Assembly: GCA_002413745.1 (NCBI GenBank)
Contig: DHXP01000018.1
Coordinates: forward strand, 1-59,866
Reading direction: 5' to 3'
From: Flavobacterium sp. UBA5153
Lineage (GTDB): Bacteria > Bacteroidota > Bacteroidia > Flavobacteriales > Flavobacteriaceae
Length of the DNA stretch: 59,866 nt
The notes under the pieces were generated by a model that did not search any database, was not told the DNA's origin, and saw only the letters and a list, made by a program, of their open reading frames with translations. Made by a program: the position numbers and the translations under genes. Positions 18,094-26,384 of this stretch are shown in pieces (within the stretch, counting starts at the first letter, position 1; every line of letters starts with the position of its first letter).

Positions 18094-19257
18094 CTAATAA
18101 CTCATTTCAACAATAGCTTTTACTTTATCTAAAGTGATATTTTGTTTTTCACCCATTGCTTTCCAACCTCTTTCTTCAAAGCGATTCACTATAAAATCAG
18201 CTGTTTTTGCATAATCTTCGGTACATTCAGACAATTTAGTTTGCATTCCCATAGTATGAAAAAATTCAACTGTTTTGTAGATAGCTTCATTGGCAATTTC
18301 ATCCTCACTTCCGGTTAAATTAAAAATGCGTTTTCCATATTGTGCCAATTTTTCCTTTTTGGTTTCGAACATAACACGATATAAGTTTGGGCCAATAATA
18401 GCCAAAGATCTTGCATGGTCAATTCCGTATAAAGCGGTCAATTCGTGTCCAATCATGTGCGTTGCCCAATCAGTAGGAACTCCTTTTTGAATTAATCCGT
18501 TTAAAGCCATCGTACAACTCCACATAAAGTTAGAAGCCAAAGCATAATCAGTAGGTTTTTCGACAACTTCAGGTCCAACTTGTATTAAAGTTTGCAGAAT
18601 ACTTTCTGCAATTCTATCTTGAAGATATCCTTCATGCGGGTACGTTAAATACTGTTCCAAAACATGGGTATAGGCATCTACAACTCCGTTTTGTAATTGT
18701 CTTTTTGGCAAAGATTCAATTACAGTTGGATCGCAAATAGAGAATTTAGGAAACAATGCAGAACCACCAAAAGCTAATTTTTCCTGCGTAGCTTCAATAG
18801 TCACTACGGCACCGGAATTCATCTCGCTTCCAGTAGCCGGTAAAGTCAATACAGTTCCAAAAGGAACCACTTTAGACAAATCTTTAATCAACAATCTCTT
18901 TTGAAGAATGTCCATTGGATTTCCGTCAAAATGTACGGCTGCCGAAATGAATTTTACTCCGTCAATTACCGATCCTCCACCTACAGCAAGAATAAAATCG
19001 ATGTTTTGTTCCTTAATAATTGCAACGGCTTTCATTAATGTTTCAATATGTGGATTTGGTTCAATTCCGCCAAATTCAACGATGTCAAAACCTTTTAGGT
19101 TGTTGATAACCTGCTCATGAATTCCATTTTTGAAAATACTTCCGCCGCCATACGCCAAAAGAATTTTTGCTCCTTGCGGTACTAACGTAGAAAGTTTCTC
19201 AATTTGTCCTTTTCCAAAAATTAAATTGGTAGGATTGTATAATTCAAAATTTAACAT
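18094..19257 (-). CDS. Iron-containing alcohol dehydrogenase, YqhD-like aldehyde reductase
   Basis: A 387-residue member of the iron-containing alcohol dehydrogenase family, closest in pattern to YqhD, which reduces toxic short-chain aldehydes with NADPH. The nucleotide-binding loop is AVGGGSVIDGVKFISAA (about 92-108), and metal ligands are offered by DAYTHVLEQYL and HMIGHELTALYGIDHARSLA. Length and start (MLNFELYNPTNLIFGKGQI) are typical. It follows the DJ-1/PfpI gene by 3 nt on the same strand, with a LysR gene diverging upstream, suggesting a regulated carbonyl-detoxification unit. Confidence 0.93.
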   Translation of the reverse strand: MLNFELYNPTNLIFGKGQIEKLSTLVPQGAKILLAYGGGSIFKNGIHEQVINNLKGFDIVEFGGIEPNPHIETLMKAVAIIKEQNIDFILAVGGGSVIDGVKFISAAVHFDGNPMDILQKRLLIKDLSKVVPFGTVLTLPATGSEMNSGAVVTIEATQEKLAFGGSALFPKFSICDPTVIESLPKRQLQNGVVDAYTHVLEQYLTYPHEGYLQDRIAESILQTLIQVGPEVVEKPTDYALASNFMWSCTMALNGLIQKGVPTDWATHMIGHELTALYGIDHARSLAIIGPNLYRVMFETKKEKLAQYGKRIFNLTGSEDEIANEAIYKTVEFFHTMGMQTKLSECTEDYAKTADFIVNRFEERGWKAMGEKQNITLDKVKAIVEMSY

Positions 19258-19260
19258 GTT

Positions 19261-20025
19261 TTATTTTTTTGAATTCAATTGGTTTAATAATTTTTCTGCA
19301 ACTAATTTAGAAGAAGCTGGATTTTGACCTGTAATTAGTAAACCATCTTCAACTGCATAAGGCTGCCAGTCTGCTACTTTTGAATACGTTGCGCCATTCG
19401 CTTGCAAAGCGTCTTCTAATAAAAACGGAACTACCTTCGTTAATCCCACCGCTTCTTCCTCAGTATTTGAAAATCCAGTTACTTTTTTGCCTTTCACTAA
19501 AAATTCTCCGTTTACTTTTACGTTTTTCAACACCGCTGGCGAATGACACACAAAAGCAACAGGTTTGTTATTCGTGTAAAATGCTTCAATCAAAGCGCTT
19601 GAAGTTGTATCGGTTGCCAAATCCCATAAAGGACCGTGACCTCCCGGATAGAAAACAGCATCATAATCAGACTCTTTTACATCGGCTAATTTGTGCGTAT
19701 TTTTCAGTTTTGCCAATAACTCGGTATCGGCATCAAATCTTTTGGTGTTCTCAGTTGCAGCTGATGGATCTTCACTTTTTGGATCTATTGGAGGCTGTCC
19801 TCCTAGCGGAGTAGCAACATCAATGGTAACTCCTTTGTCTAGTAATTCGTAATAAGGCGCAGCAAATTCTTCTGTCCAAAATCCTGTTTTCTCTCCTGTG
19901 TTACCTAGTTTATCGTGACTTGTAACAACAAATAATACTTTTTTCATACTTTTTTTATTTTGTGCAGTTGCTGTAATGCAACTTACGGTTAATGCTATAA
20001 TAGCAAATAATGCGATTTTCTTCAT
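19261..20025 (-). CDS. DJ-1/PfpI (Hsp31-like) family lipoprotein
   Basis: A 254-residue class I glutamine amidotransferase-like protein of the Hsp31 group. The nucleophile elbow VCHSPAVL (catalytic Cys) is preserved, as is the GFWTEEFAAPY glutamate near the start; Hsp31 relatives act as glyoxalase III or chaperones against methylglyoxal damage. Unusually it carries a signal with a lipobox (LTVSC, Cys16), so it should be exported and lipid-anchored, although an internal Met (residue 27) would give a cytoplasmic form. It is the first gene of the operon with the YqhD-like reductase. Confidence 0.85.
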   Translation of the reverse strand: MKKIALFAIIALTVSCITATAQNKKSMKKVLFVVTSHDKLGNTGEKTGFWTEEFAAPYYELLDKGVTIDVATPLGGQPPIDPKSEDPSAATENTKRFDADTELLAKLKNTHKLADVKESDYDAVFYPGGHGPLWDLATDTTSSALIEAFYTNNKPVAFVCHSPAVLKNVKVNGEFLVKGKKVTGFSNTEEEAVGLTKVVPFLLEDALQANGATYSKVADWQPYAVEDGLLITGQNPASSKLVAEKLLNQLNSKK

Positions 20026-20042
20026 TTCTAATTTTGTTTGTA

Positions 20043-20087
20043 CAAATTTAGCGCGAATATGCTATTAGTAAAAATAATTTAAATTAT
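20043..20087 (-). promoter_or_regulatory. Promoter and LysR-type operator between the DJ-1 gene and the LysR gene
   Basis: On the minus strand TAAATTTG (20043-20050) fits the Bacteroidota -7 element for the DJ-1/YqhD operon. About 25 nt upstream of it a perfect 14-bp palindrome, ATAATTTAAATTAT (20074-20087), has the T-N11-A form of LysR-type binding sites and stands where an activator would bind. It also precedes the divergent LysR gene, so autoregulation is possible. Confidence 0.5.
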
Positions 20088-20111
20088 GTTTGTGATAAAT
20101 ATATTTATATC

Positions 20112-21008
20112 ATGGTTAGTTTGGAATGGTACAGAACGTTTAAATCCGTTTATAAAAATGGCAATTTTTCTCTCGCTGCCAAAGAATTATTTATCAGTCA
20201 ACCTGCTGTAAGTCAGCAAATATCAATGTTGGAGGCGCATGTAGGTTATAAACTTTTCAATCGAAAGTCTAAAGGTGTGGAACCAACGGAATACGCTAAG
20301 TTACTCAATAATTTAATCATTGAAGCGTTAGATCGACTGGAAAATGTGGAGAATGGTTTTCGAGCCAAAGCATTTAATGCCAATCGATTAATTTCAATTG
20401 GAATCTCAAAGCATTTGATGAGCAGTTTGGGAAGTGCTTTGGTTTCAAAATTTGATTTTATCGATTTTAGTTTTCATGAAAACGATGTGCTTTTTGAATT
20501 GGTAGATTCTAAAAAACTCGATTTTGCGGTTGTCACCAAACAATATGACACGTTTGACACTATTCAGAAAAAGGTCGGAGAAATTAAACAAGTGATTGTT
20601 GGCTCAAACACTATCGATGCTTCCGAATTAAAATCCAATATCAAAATAAAGGATTTCACGGCAACTGAACATTGGTTAAACGACCAAAAATGGTTCAGCC
20701 ACAATGCGCAGATTCCGCATATTAAATTGTTCTGGTTGCATGTTTTTAATAAAAAAAGACCTTCGATGATTCCTAATTACATCATTCCGTCCGAATATGA
20801 AATGCTGGAAATAATTTCGAAAAACACCGGAATCGCTGTCGTTTGGGATTGCAATGCGAAAAGTTTAATAGCAGAAAAAAAAATCCAATTGTTGTGGAAC
20901 AGCAAGCAAATGCCAAGTACAGAAGTATTTTTATTATCAGGTAAAAATGAGAATCTGAGTACTGTTTTTGAGAATATTCAACTGGAATTGAAAAGAGTTT
21001 TGGGGTGA
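20112..21008 (+). CDS. LysR-type transcriptional regulator
   Basis: A 298-residue regulator with an N-terminal winged helix-turn-helix (about 5-62, including FSLAAKELFISQPAVSQQIS) and a C-terminal substrate-binding-like domain that senses an effector. It diverges from the DJ-1/YqhD operon with 86 nt between start codons, the standard geometry for a LysR protein controlling its neighbours. The effector may be a reactive aldehyde, but this is inference from the neighbours only. Confidence 0.93.
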   Translation: MVSLEWYRTFKSVYKNGNFSLAAKELFISQPAVSQQISMLEAHVGYKLFNRKSKGVEPTEYAKLLNNLIIEALDRLENVENGFRAKAFNANRLISIGISKHLMSSLGSALVSKFDFIDFSFHENDVLFELVDSKKLDFAVVTKQYDTFDTIQKKVGEIKQVIVGSNTIDASELKSNIKIKDFTATEHWLNDQKWFSHNAQIPHIKLFWLHVFNKKRPSMIPNYIIPSEYEMLEIISKNTGIAVVWDCNAKSLIAEKKIQLLWNSKQMPSTEVFLLSGKNENLSTVFENIQLELKRVLG

Positions 21009-21035
21009 TAGTAGTTTATACAAAGGCTAATTTTT

Positions 21036-21118
21036 CACCACATAGAACATAGAATTATTTAATAAAAGCAAGAGAAGCTCGGCTTTTATATAGTTTGCAT
21101 AGCTATGTGTGAAAATTT
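21036..21118. repeat. Degenerate dispersed repeat after the LysR gene
   Basis: TCACCACATAGAACATAGAA on the left and GCATAGCTATGTGTGAAAA on the right pair imperfectly as an inverted repeat, with an inner AGAAGCTCGGCTTTT hairpin that could act as terminator. It resembles repeats common between genes in flavobacteria. Confidence 0.45.
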
Positions 21119-21150
21119 CTAGGCTACTTTAGGAAAAGTATTTAATAAAG

Positions 21151-21774
21151 TTACTTCTTGTAAAAATTATTATGATCAATATATTCCCAAACTTTATTTG
21201 GTAACAACGGCTGTACATTTTTCCCTTTCTTGATATTATCCCGAATAAATGTCGATGATATTTCTACAACCGGTGCGTCAATTATATGGATTTTCGTCCC
21301 ATATTTTTGGAAAATTTTTAAATCCAAATCTTCTGCATTGGTTGAAATTGCTTCGTCAGCAGAGCCTTGGGCTTCAAGCCTTGGATAAACATAAATTTCG
21401 TGATGCTCCAAAATTGCTTCGTAGTTTTTCCATTTAGGGAAAGACCTGAGATTGTCTCCTCCCATGATTAACGAGAACTTGTAATTGGGATATTTTTCTT
21501 CTAGATGAACTAAAGTATTGACAGTATAATTGGGTTGTGTTAATTTAAACTCAATATCCGAAGGTTTTATTTTTGGAAAATCCTCGGTAGCAAGATGCAC
21601 CATTTGCAAACGATGGTAATCATCGAGCAACGTACTTTTTTTCTTCAAAGGATTGTGTGGGGTAACCACCATCCAGATTTGGTCTAGACCGGAGTGCTCC
21701 GCCATGTGATTGGCAATGATGAGATGCCCAACATGAATGGGATTAAACGTTCCGAAATACAGACCTATTTTCAT
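21151..21774 (-). CDS. nadD: Nicotinate-nucleotide adenylyltransferase
   Basis: A 207-residue nucleotidyltransferase that joins ATP and nicotinate mononucleotide in NAD synthesis. The N-terminal motif GTFNPIHVGH (HxGH) and the C-terminal ISSTFIRDNI (ISSTxxR) are both present, and the length is normal. In many Bacteroidota nadD directly follows gmk; here about 3 kb of accessory genes lies between them on the same strand order. No terminator hairpin is evident after it. Confidence 0.96.
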   Translation of the reverse strand: MKIGLYFGTFNPIHVGHLIIANHMAEHSGLDQIWMVVTPHNPLKKKSTLLDDYHRLQMVHLATEDFPKIKPSDIEFKLTQPNYTVNTLVHLEEKYPNYKFSLIMGGDNLRSFPKWKNYEAILEHHEIYVYPRLEAQGSADEAISTNAEDLDLKIFQKYGTKIHIIDAPVVEISSTFIRDNIKKGKNVQPLLPNKVWEYIDHNNFYKK

Positions 21775-22122
21775 AATATATCAATGTAGTTTGCTTAAGT
21801 TAGTTTGTCATTCCGAGGAACGAGGAATCACACTAGAAAATTCCTCCATGACAGTGTTTTTCGAGAGTAAATTTAAATAAATAAAACAAAGAAATCTAAT
21901 TCTGCTGAATGGCAATGATTAAATTACCGATATGTAGTATTGAATGTGCCAAAACAGAGTCCGATTTTCATGCTTTGGTTTCTTTTATTTGTGGTTTTTT
22001 GCAAGTTTATTTTTGAGTATCATGTTTTGATACTGGTGACAAATATCTTTGCACCATTGTAACGAAGAAGGATTATGCCGTTATAAACTTGCGGCAATTT
22101 AATAAAAAAACAAAATTAGATT
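21775..22122. other. Intergenic region with degenerate repeats and a promoter
   Basis: It starts with a fragment of a dispersed repeat (TTGTCATTCCGAGGAACGAG, about 21807-21826, with a partial complement 25 nt on), related to the copy at 49153-49184. Near 22042 a TATCTTTG fits the -7 element for the DUF4468 gene. The rest is A+T-rich with no gene. Confidence 0.5.
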
Positions 22123-22704
22123 ATGAAGAAGATTATTTTAGGATTAATGGTTATGTTAAGTGTAGTAAGTTTTGGTCAAGAAAAGGAATTTTCTTTTACT
22201 AAAGAAAAAGGTTTCACTGAATATGTTGTAATAGACAAAAACGGTCAAACAGATAAGGAGTTGTACCAAAAAGCATTAGGTTGGATTAATGAAACTTACA
22301 AAAACCCCGAAAAGGTAATATTAGCCAAAAACGAAAACTCTTACATTAGAATTGAAGGTATGGATTCTAATATTTCTTGGATGAAGGTTATGGGTATGAC
22401 AACCTATTACTCAACTAAATACGAAATTGAATTTTACTTTAAAGATGGTAAAGTTAAGTTTGATATTTCAAGCGTTACCACTTATACAGAACCTAGTAAA
22501 TATGTTTCTGGAGGTTGGTCAAAAATATATTATTATTCAATGCCGTTAGATGAAAAAACATCCGATTTAATCTTCAAAGAAGATGGTACATTTAGAAATA
22601 ACTATCGAGATATTCAAACAAATATTGAATATTACAATGGTTTAGTTAAATCTTTAGATGCATATTTAAGTGGCGAAGTAAAATCACAAACATCAAATTG
22701 GTAA
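22123..22704 (+). CDS. DUF4468 domain protein, exported
   Basis: A 193-residue protein with a signal peptide (MKKIILGLMVMLSVVSFGQ) followed by a domain matching the DUF4468/TBP-like-fold proteins of Bacteroidota: paired strands, a helix and the SDLIFKEDGTFRNNY segment toward the end. Function is unknown; the family is common and usually periplasmic. It is the first gene of the accessory stretch between nadD and gmk and has its own likely promoter upstream. Confidence 0.75.
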   Translation: MKKIILGLMVMLSVVSFGQEKEFSFTKEKGFTEYVVIDKNGQTDKELYQKALGWINETYKNPEKVILAKNENSYIRIEGMDSNISWMKVMGMTTYYSTKYEIEFYFKDGKVKFDISSVTTYTEPSKYVSGGWSKIYYYSMPLDEKTSDLIFKEDGTFRNNYRDIQTNIEYYNGLVKSLDAYLSGEVKSQTSNW

Positions 22705-22705
22705 C

Positions 22706-22810
22706 TTGATATATACCTTTAGATATGTAAATGATGCTAATGGATTTACAACGGAAATTAATGGTAAAATAATGAAACGTGACCAGTTATATTTCCAAAA
22801 TAACAACTAA
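22706..22810 (+). pseudogene. Possible 3' scrap of an unidentified gene
   Basis: Immediately after the DUF4468 stop an open frame of 34 codons without a good start ends at 22810. Its product (LIYTFRYVNDANGFTTEING and so on) has normal protein composition, unlike the surrounding spacer. It may be the tail of a lost gene. Family not recognised. Confidence 0.3.
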
Positions 22811-22887
22811 CTTCGGAGAAAATCTCCACACGCTATGTAGAGATGGATCAGAAGCTTGAAGCAATGTTAGTCACTAAAACTTTATAA

Positions 22888-23685
22888 ATGGCAACAAATA
22901 ATATTAAAATAATTGAACTAATTGAAAAGACTTTAACTCAAAATAACATCGACTATAATTCAATTATTGATGGATTTGGACAGTTGGATGCAAGTAAAAA
23001 ACGAGGAGAAGGGCATGAATTCACATTAAGTGATCATGTCAAAGCTCTTCTATTGTCTCAGTTAAGCAATCAAAGGTCGTGGGGAGGTATTGCAAAAAAC
23101 CTAAAAAATCTTAAAATAATTTTTCAGGATTACAATCCCGAAAAATTAAAAGAATCAGATACAAACTATTTATTGGAAAATATCCGTGAAATAAAATGTG
23201 GTAATCGAAAAATTAAATATCAAATTCTTAATTTAAGAGAGAATATTAAACAATTCGAAAAAATTGTTACAAAGTACGGTAGTATGGACAACTTCATTAA
23301 CTTGAATAGTGCTGAACAAACGGCTGAATTACTATCAAATCCTAAAAGTGAATATAAAATTAAAGAACTAGGTTTCACTTTGGCGATGGAATATTTAAGA
23401 AATGTCGGTGTAAGGTCAGTTAAACCAGACCTACATATTTTAAGAATTTGCGGAACTGATCGATTGGATTTATTCCCTTTAAAAACCAATCCTTTGCAAG
23501 CAACTCAAATTTTCAATGAATTCTGCAAGGATATTGAACAAAATACAACCTATGTTGATAATTTAGTTTGGATATTTGGCGCAAAAGACTATGCAAATAT
23601 TTGCAGTAAAGTTCCAAAATGCGAGTTATGTCTTTTAAGAACGGAAGGTCTTTGTAATTTTAAAAATGATAACGGACTGCAATAG
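22888..23685 (+). CDS. Divergent HhH-GPD (DNA glycosylase-like) protein with a C-terminal cysteine cluster
   Basis: A 265-residue protein that I place in the helix-hairpin-helix GPD superfamily by pattern. An N-terminal helix (SDHVKALLLSQLSNQRSW, about 48-65) resembles the LSQQT helix of endonuclease III; the core ends in VGVRSVKPDLHILRICG, in which PDLH aligns with the catalytic VDTH; and the tail has four cysteines spaced C-x5-C-x2-C-x7-C, close to the iron-sulfur loop of endonuclease III. The lysine of bifunctional enzymes is not evident. A base-excision or defence-related DNA glycosylase is plausible but unproven. It sits in an accessory stretch facing a WYL regulator. Confidence 0.6.
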   Translation: MATNNIKIIELIEKTLTQNNIDYNSIIDGFGQLDASKKRGEGHEFTLSDHVKALLLSQLSNQRSWGGIAKNLKNLKIIFQDYNPEKLKESDTNYLLENIREIKCGNRKIKYQILNLRENIKQFEKIVTKYGSMDNFINLNSAEQTAELLSNPKSEYKIKELGFTLAMEYLRNVGVRSVKPDLHILRICGTDRLDLFPLKTNPLQATQIFNEFCKDIEQNTTYVDNLVWIFGAKDYANICSKVPKCELCLLRTEGLCNFKNDNGLQ

Positions 23686-23725
23686 TAGGGGTGAAGAAAC
23701 GTAAACTCCATAATATAAACGATAA

Positions 23726-23842
23726 GAGACATTTAATATCACAGCTAAAAAACTAGATGATTTGATTGGAATTATCAACGCAATATTCAAACAGATTCTC
23801 CGACAATTTAAGATGACACTCTGTAATGTGTGTGTAAATTGA
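23726..23842 (+). pseudogene. Probable 3' end of a lost gene
   Basis: An open frame of 38 codons with no start codon (TAKKLDDLIGIINAIFKQIL in the middle) stops at 23842, and a terminator hairpin begins on the very next base. That placement suggests the genuine end of a former gene. The family is not recognised. Confidence 0.35.
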
Positions 23843-23870
23843 AAGCCGTCAATCACTTACGGCTTTTTGC
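23843..23870 (+). terminator. Intrinsic terminator
   Basis: AAGCCGT (23843-23849) pairs with ACGGCTT (about 23859-23865), followed by TTTGC. The U-tract points to the plus strand, closing the accessory plus-strand unit before the convergent WYL gene. Confidence 0.65.
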
Positions 23871-23881
23871 ATATAAAGAAA

Positions 23882-24751
23882 TTATTGATTCCGCTCCATT
23901 GCTTCCTTGAAATAGTTGAAAAATCTTTCACGCAAGTGCAAAGGCTCAATGATTTCAATTGAACGAGCATGAGACAATAGTTCTGTAAATAAATCGTCAG
24001 TAATTTTAATGTTGAGAGTGACCTCTACACGTCCATTCTTTTCTTTTATTTCTTGTTCGGGAAGGATTGGGTACGATTTGATGTAATTAGCTTCTTCCTT
24101 GCTGTAAGACAGAATTACCTTTTCGGCAGGGCTTTCAGAGGTGTACATAGCAAAACAATCTTTGTACTTTTTTATCAACTCTAACTTGTTTAGTTTCCTT
24201 TCGAATTTGTTTCCGGTTTCTTCTAATAATGTTATCCTATCAAGTCCATAAGACCGGAACGTTCCATCTTCTTTAGTTCCTAAAACATACCAACGTCCAC
24301 GACTTTCTTTTAGAGCAAGAGGCTGTAAAAAGCATTTTTTTAATTCTCCCGATTCATTATTAACATAATTGTGATGTAAAAATGTAACTTCTTTTTGGTC
24401 TTCTATACACTTTTTAAGTATGAAAAAATGTTCTGAACCTGTGGCTTTTCTCTTCTCGGGAATGATAAATTCATTAACCCCATCAGTACTGTGAACAAAA
24501 GCAAGTAATTCAAAAGTTTCAAGGATTAAAAGAGCTTCTCCCTCGATTTCTCCGTCAATTTTATATCCTTTTGCTTTAGGATCGTAACTTAAATTGGGAG
24601 TAAAAAACTGTTTTATAGCTTCAATATCACGCTTAAAAGTTGCTGGTTTTATATTGAATTGTTTTTGTAATTCAGTCACTGAAGGGTATTCTACTCTTTG
24701 AATTTCTCTCAAAATGGATACCTGCCGCTTTAACTGCTCAAAATTTGACAT
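23882..24751 (-). CDS. WYL-domain transcriptional regulator
   Basis: A 289-residue protein with an N-terminal winged helix-turn-helix (about 1-60, YPSVTELQKQFNIKPATFKRDI) and a WYL domain (about 110-180) with the GRWYVLGTKEDGTFRSYGLDRI segment, then a C-terminal extension. WYL proteins bind ligands, often nucleic acid, and regulate DNA damage and phage-defence loci. It lies 22 nt after gmk on the same strand and converges with the HhH-GPD-like gene, so it may be read through from the yicC-gmk operon. Targets are not visible. Confidence 0.88.
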   Translation of the reverse strand: MSNFEQLKRQVSILREIQRVEYPSVTELQKQFNIKPATFKRDIEAIKQFFTPNLSYDPKAKGYKIDGEIEGEALLILETFELLAFVHSTDGVNEFIIPEKRKATGSEHFFILKKCIEDQKEVTFLHHNYVNNESGELKKCFLQPLALKESRGRWYVLGTKEDGTFRSYGLDRITLLEETGNKFERKLNKLELIKKYKDCFAMYTSESPAEKVILSYSKEEANYIKSYPILPEQEIKEKNGRVEVTLNIKITDDLFTELLSHARSIEIIEPLHLRERFFNYFKEAMERNQ

Positions 24752-24773
24752 AGATTTTTTTCCTTTTTTCGAT

Positions 24774-25349
24774 CTAATCTTTCACAAAATTCTTTACCAA
24801 TTGATACGCTTCTTCCAAAGCAATATCTAAATCGTAGTTTTTTATAATCACATCAAATTGTGGTGCTGTTGCCAACTCAACAGAAGCTTTTGCAATACGC
24901 ATGTTGATTTTGTCATCACTTTCGGTAGAGCGTTCCTTTAATCTTCTTTTGAGTTCGTCTACGCTTGGTGGCTTCACGAAAACGGCTAAAGTTTCTTCAG
25001 GGAATTTATGTTTAATTCGCAATCCGCCAGCAACATCAATATCAAAAATCACGTTTTTTCCTTTGGCCCAAATGCGTTCCACTTCGCTTTTTAGAGTTCC
25101 GTAGAAATTATCGCGGTACACTTCTTCCCATTCCAGAAAGTCTTCGTTTTTGATGTGTTTTTTAAAGTCTTCGGTAGACATGAAATAATAATCTTTTCCG
25201 TTTACTTCTTCACCTCTTGGCTCACGAGAAGCTGCCGAAATTGAAAATTCAAGATTCAAATCTTCTTTTCCTAATAAATGTCTAACGATGGTAGTTTTTC
25301 CCGATCCCGAAGGTGCCGAAAACACTATTAATTTTCCTTCTGTGTTCAT
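24774..25349 (-). CDS. gmk: Guanylate kinase
   Basis: A 191-residue P-loop kinase that converts GMP and ATP to GDP and ADP. The ATP loop is SAPSGSGKTTI near residue 9, followed by the GMP-binding region (SAASREPRGEEVNGKDYYF) and the lid (KRRLKERSTESDDKINMRIA). The ATG at 25349 fits the family; the frame extends eight residues further only by chance. It follows yicC on the same strand, the usual order. Confidence 0.97.
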   Translation of the reverse strand: MNTEGKLIVFSAPSGSGKTTIVRHLLGKEDLNLEFSISAASREPRGEEVNGKDYYFMSTEDFKKHIKNEDFLEWEEVYRDNFYGTLKSEVERIWAKGKNVIFDIDVAGGLRIKHKFPEETLAVFVKPPSVDELKRRLKERSTESDDKINMRIAKASVELATAPQFDVIIKNYDLDIALEEAYQLVKNFVKD

Positions 25350-25398
25350 GTTGTTATTTAATTCTAGTCGCAATAAATACTTCTGTCTTTATGCATAA

Positions 25399-25418
25399 AG
25401 ACGCGATAAATCGCGTCT
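25399..25418. repeat. Short palindromic repeat between yicC and gmk
   Basis: AGACGCGATAAATCGCGTCT: 8-bp arms around a 4-nt loop. It has the look of an intergenic REP-like unit and lies in the yicC-gmk spacer. Confidence 0.7.
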
Positions 25419-25432
25419 CTACCTAATATGTT

Positions 25433-26293
25433 TTACAATACGTTTAAAACCTGTTCCTTAATTTTTTCCAATTCGTCTTTCATCTGAACGACTAATTTTT
25501 GCATTTGTGCGTGATTGGATTTAGAACCCATCGTGTTGATTTCACGTCCCATTTCTTGGGTGATGAAACCTAGTTTTCTACCGTTGGCTTCGGTTCCGTT
25601 GATGGTTTCCAGGAAATAATCCAGATGATTGGTCAAGCGTACTTTTTCTTCAGTGATGTCCAGTTTTTCTAAGTAATAAATCAATTCCTGCTCAAAACGG
25701 TTTTCGTCCACATTTACTTTTAACTCCGCAATTGCGGTTTGCAAACGGTCTTTTATCGCCTGAACACGTTCTGGATCGAGTGCCAAGGCATCGTTCATAT
25801 ATTGACGAATGTTGCCAATGCGCAACTGGAATTCTTTTTCCAAAGAAGCGCCTTCGTCCTTGCGGAAATTCAATATATTTTGCAAAGCTTCTTCGATAAC
25901 GGTTTGAATTTGAACCCAATCATTTTCGTCGATTTCTTCCCGTTCGGTTTTCATTGTATCGGGCATTCTGACAGCCATTTTCATCAATTCGGTTTCATCG
26001 GCATCAGCATAAACAGCTCTTAATTGTTCGATGTAGGCTTTCACGATGGGCACGTTCACTTTCGTGGAAGTTTGTTCGGCGGTGCTTTCGATAAAAATGG
26101 AGAAATCCACTTTTCCCCTTTCGAGTTTTAAGGCGATTTGGTTGCGCAAACCCAATTCCATTTCACGATAAGTCGAAGGCATTCGCACACCTAAATCCAG
26201 TCCTTTACTGTTCAGGGATTTTACTTCTACGGTTATTTTTTTGGTTGGCATTTGCAAGCTTGCTTTGCCAAATCCGGTCATCGATTGTATCAT
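25433..26293 (-). CDS. YicC family endoribonuclease-like protein
   Basis: A 286-residue protein with the YicC N-terminal domain (MIQSMTGFGKASLQMPTKKI) and the C-terminal DUF1732 region ending in TMGSKSNHAQMQKLVVQMKD. YicC of E. coli has been reported to act as a ribonuclease; conservation and the fixed link to gmk suggest a basic cellular role. It heads the yicC-gmk operon. The length is standard and the start is unambiguous. Confidence 0.94.
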   Translation of the reverse strand: MIQSMTGFGKASLQMPTKKITVEVKSLNSKGLDLGVRMPSTYREMELGLRNQIALKLERGKVDFSIFIESTAEQTSTKVNVPIVKAYIEQLRAVYADADETELMKMAVRMPDTMKTEREEIDENDWVQIQTVIEEALQNILNFRKDEGASLEKEFQLRIGNIRQYMNDALALDPERVQAIKDRLQTAIAELKVNVDENRFEQELIYYLEKLDITEEKVRLTNHLDYFLETINGTEANGRKLGFITQEMGREINTMGSKSNHAQMQKLVVQMKDELEKIKEQVLNVL

Positions 26294-26384
26294 ATAATTT
26301 TCTAAAAGAGTTCAAAGATAAGAAAAAGATTTCAGTGGTCAGTTTCAGTTTTTAGTTTGGTAGCAAAGCCTAAATTTGAGTAAG

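Noticed and set aside
19380-19814. A 144-codon plus-strand frame opposite the DJ-1 gene
   Set aside because: Antisense shadow of a gene with intact motifs; Leu/Ser-rich and without a promoter.
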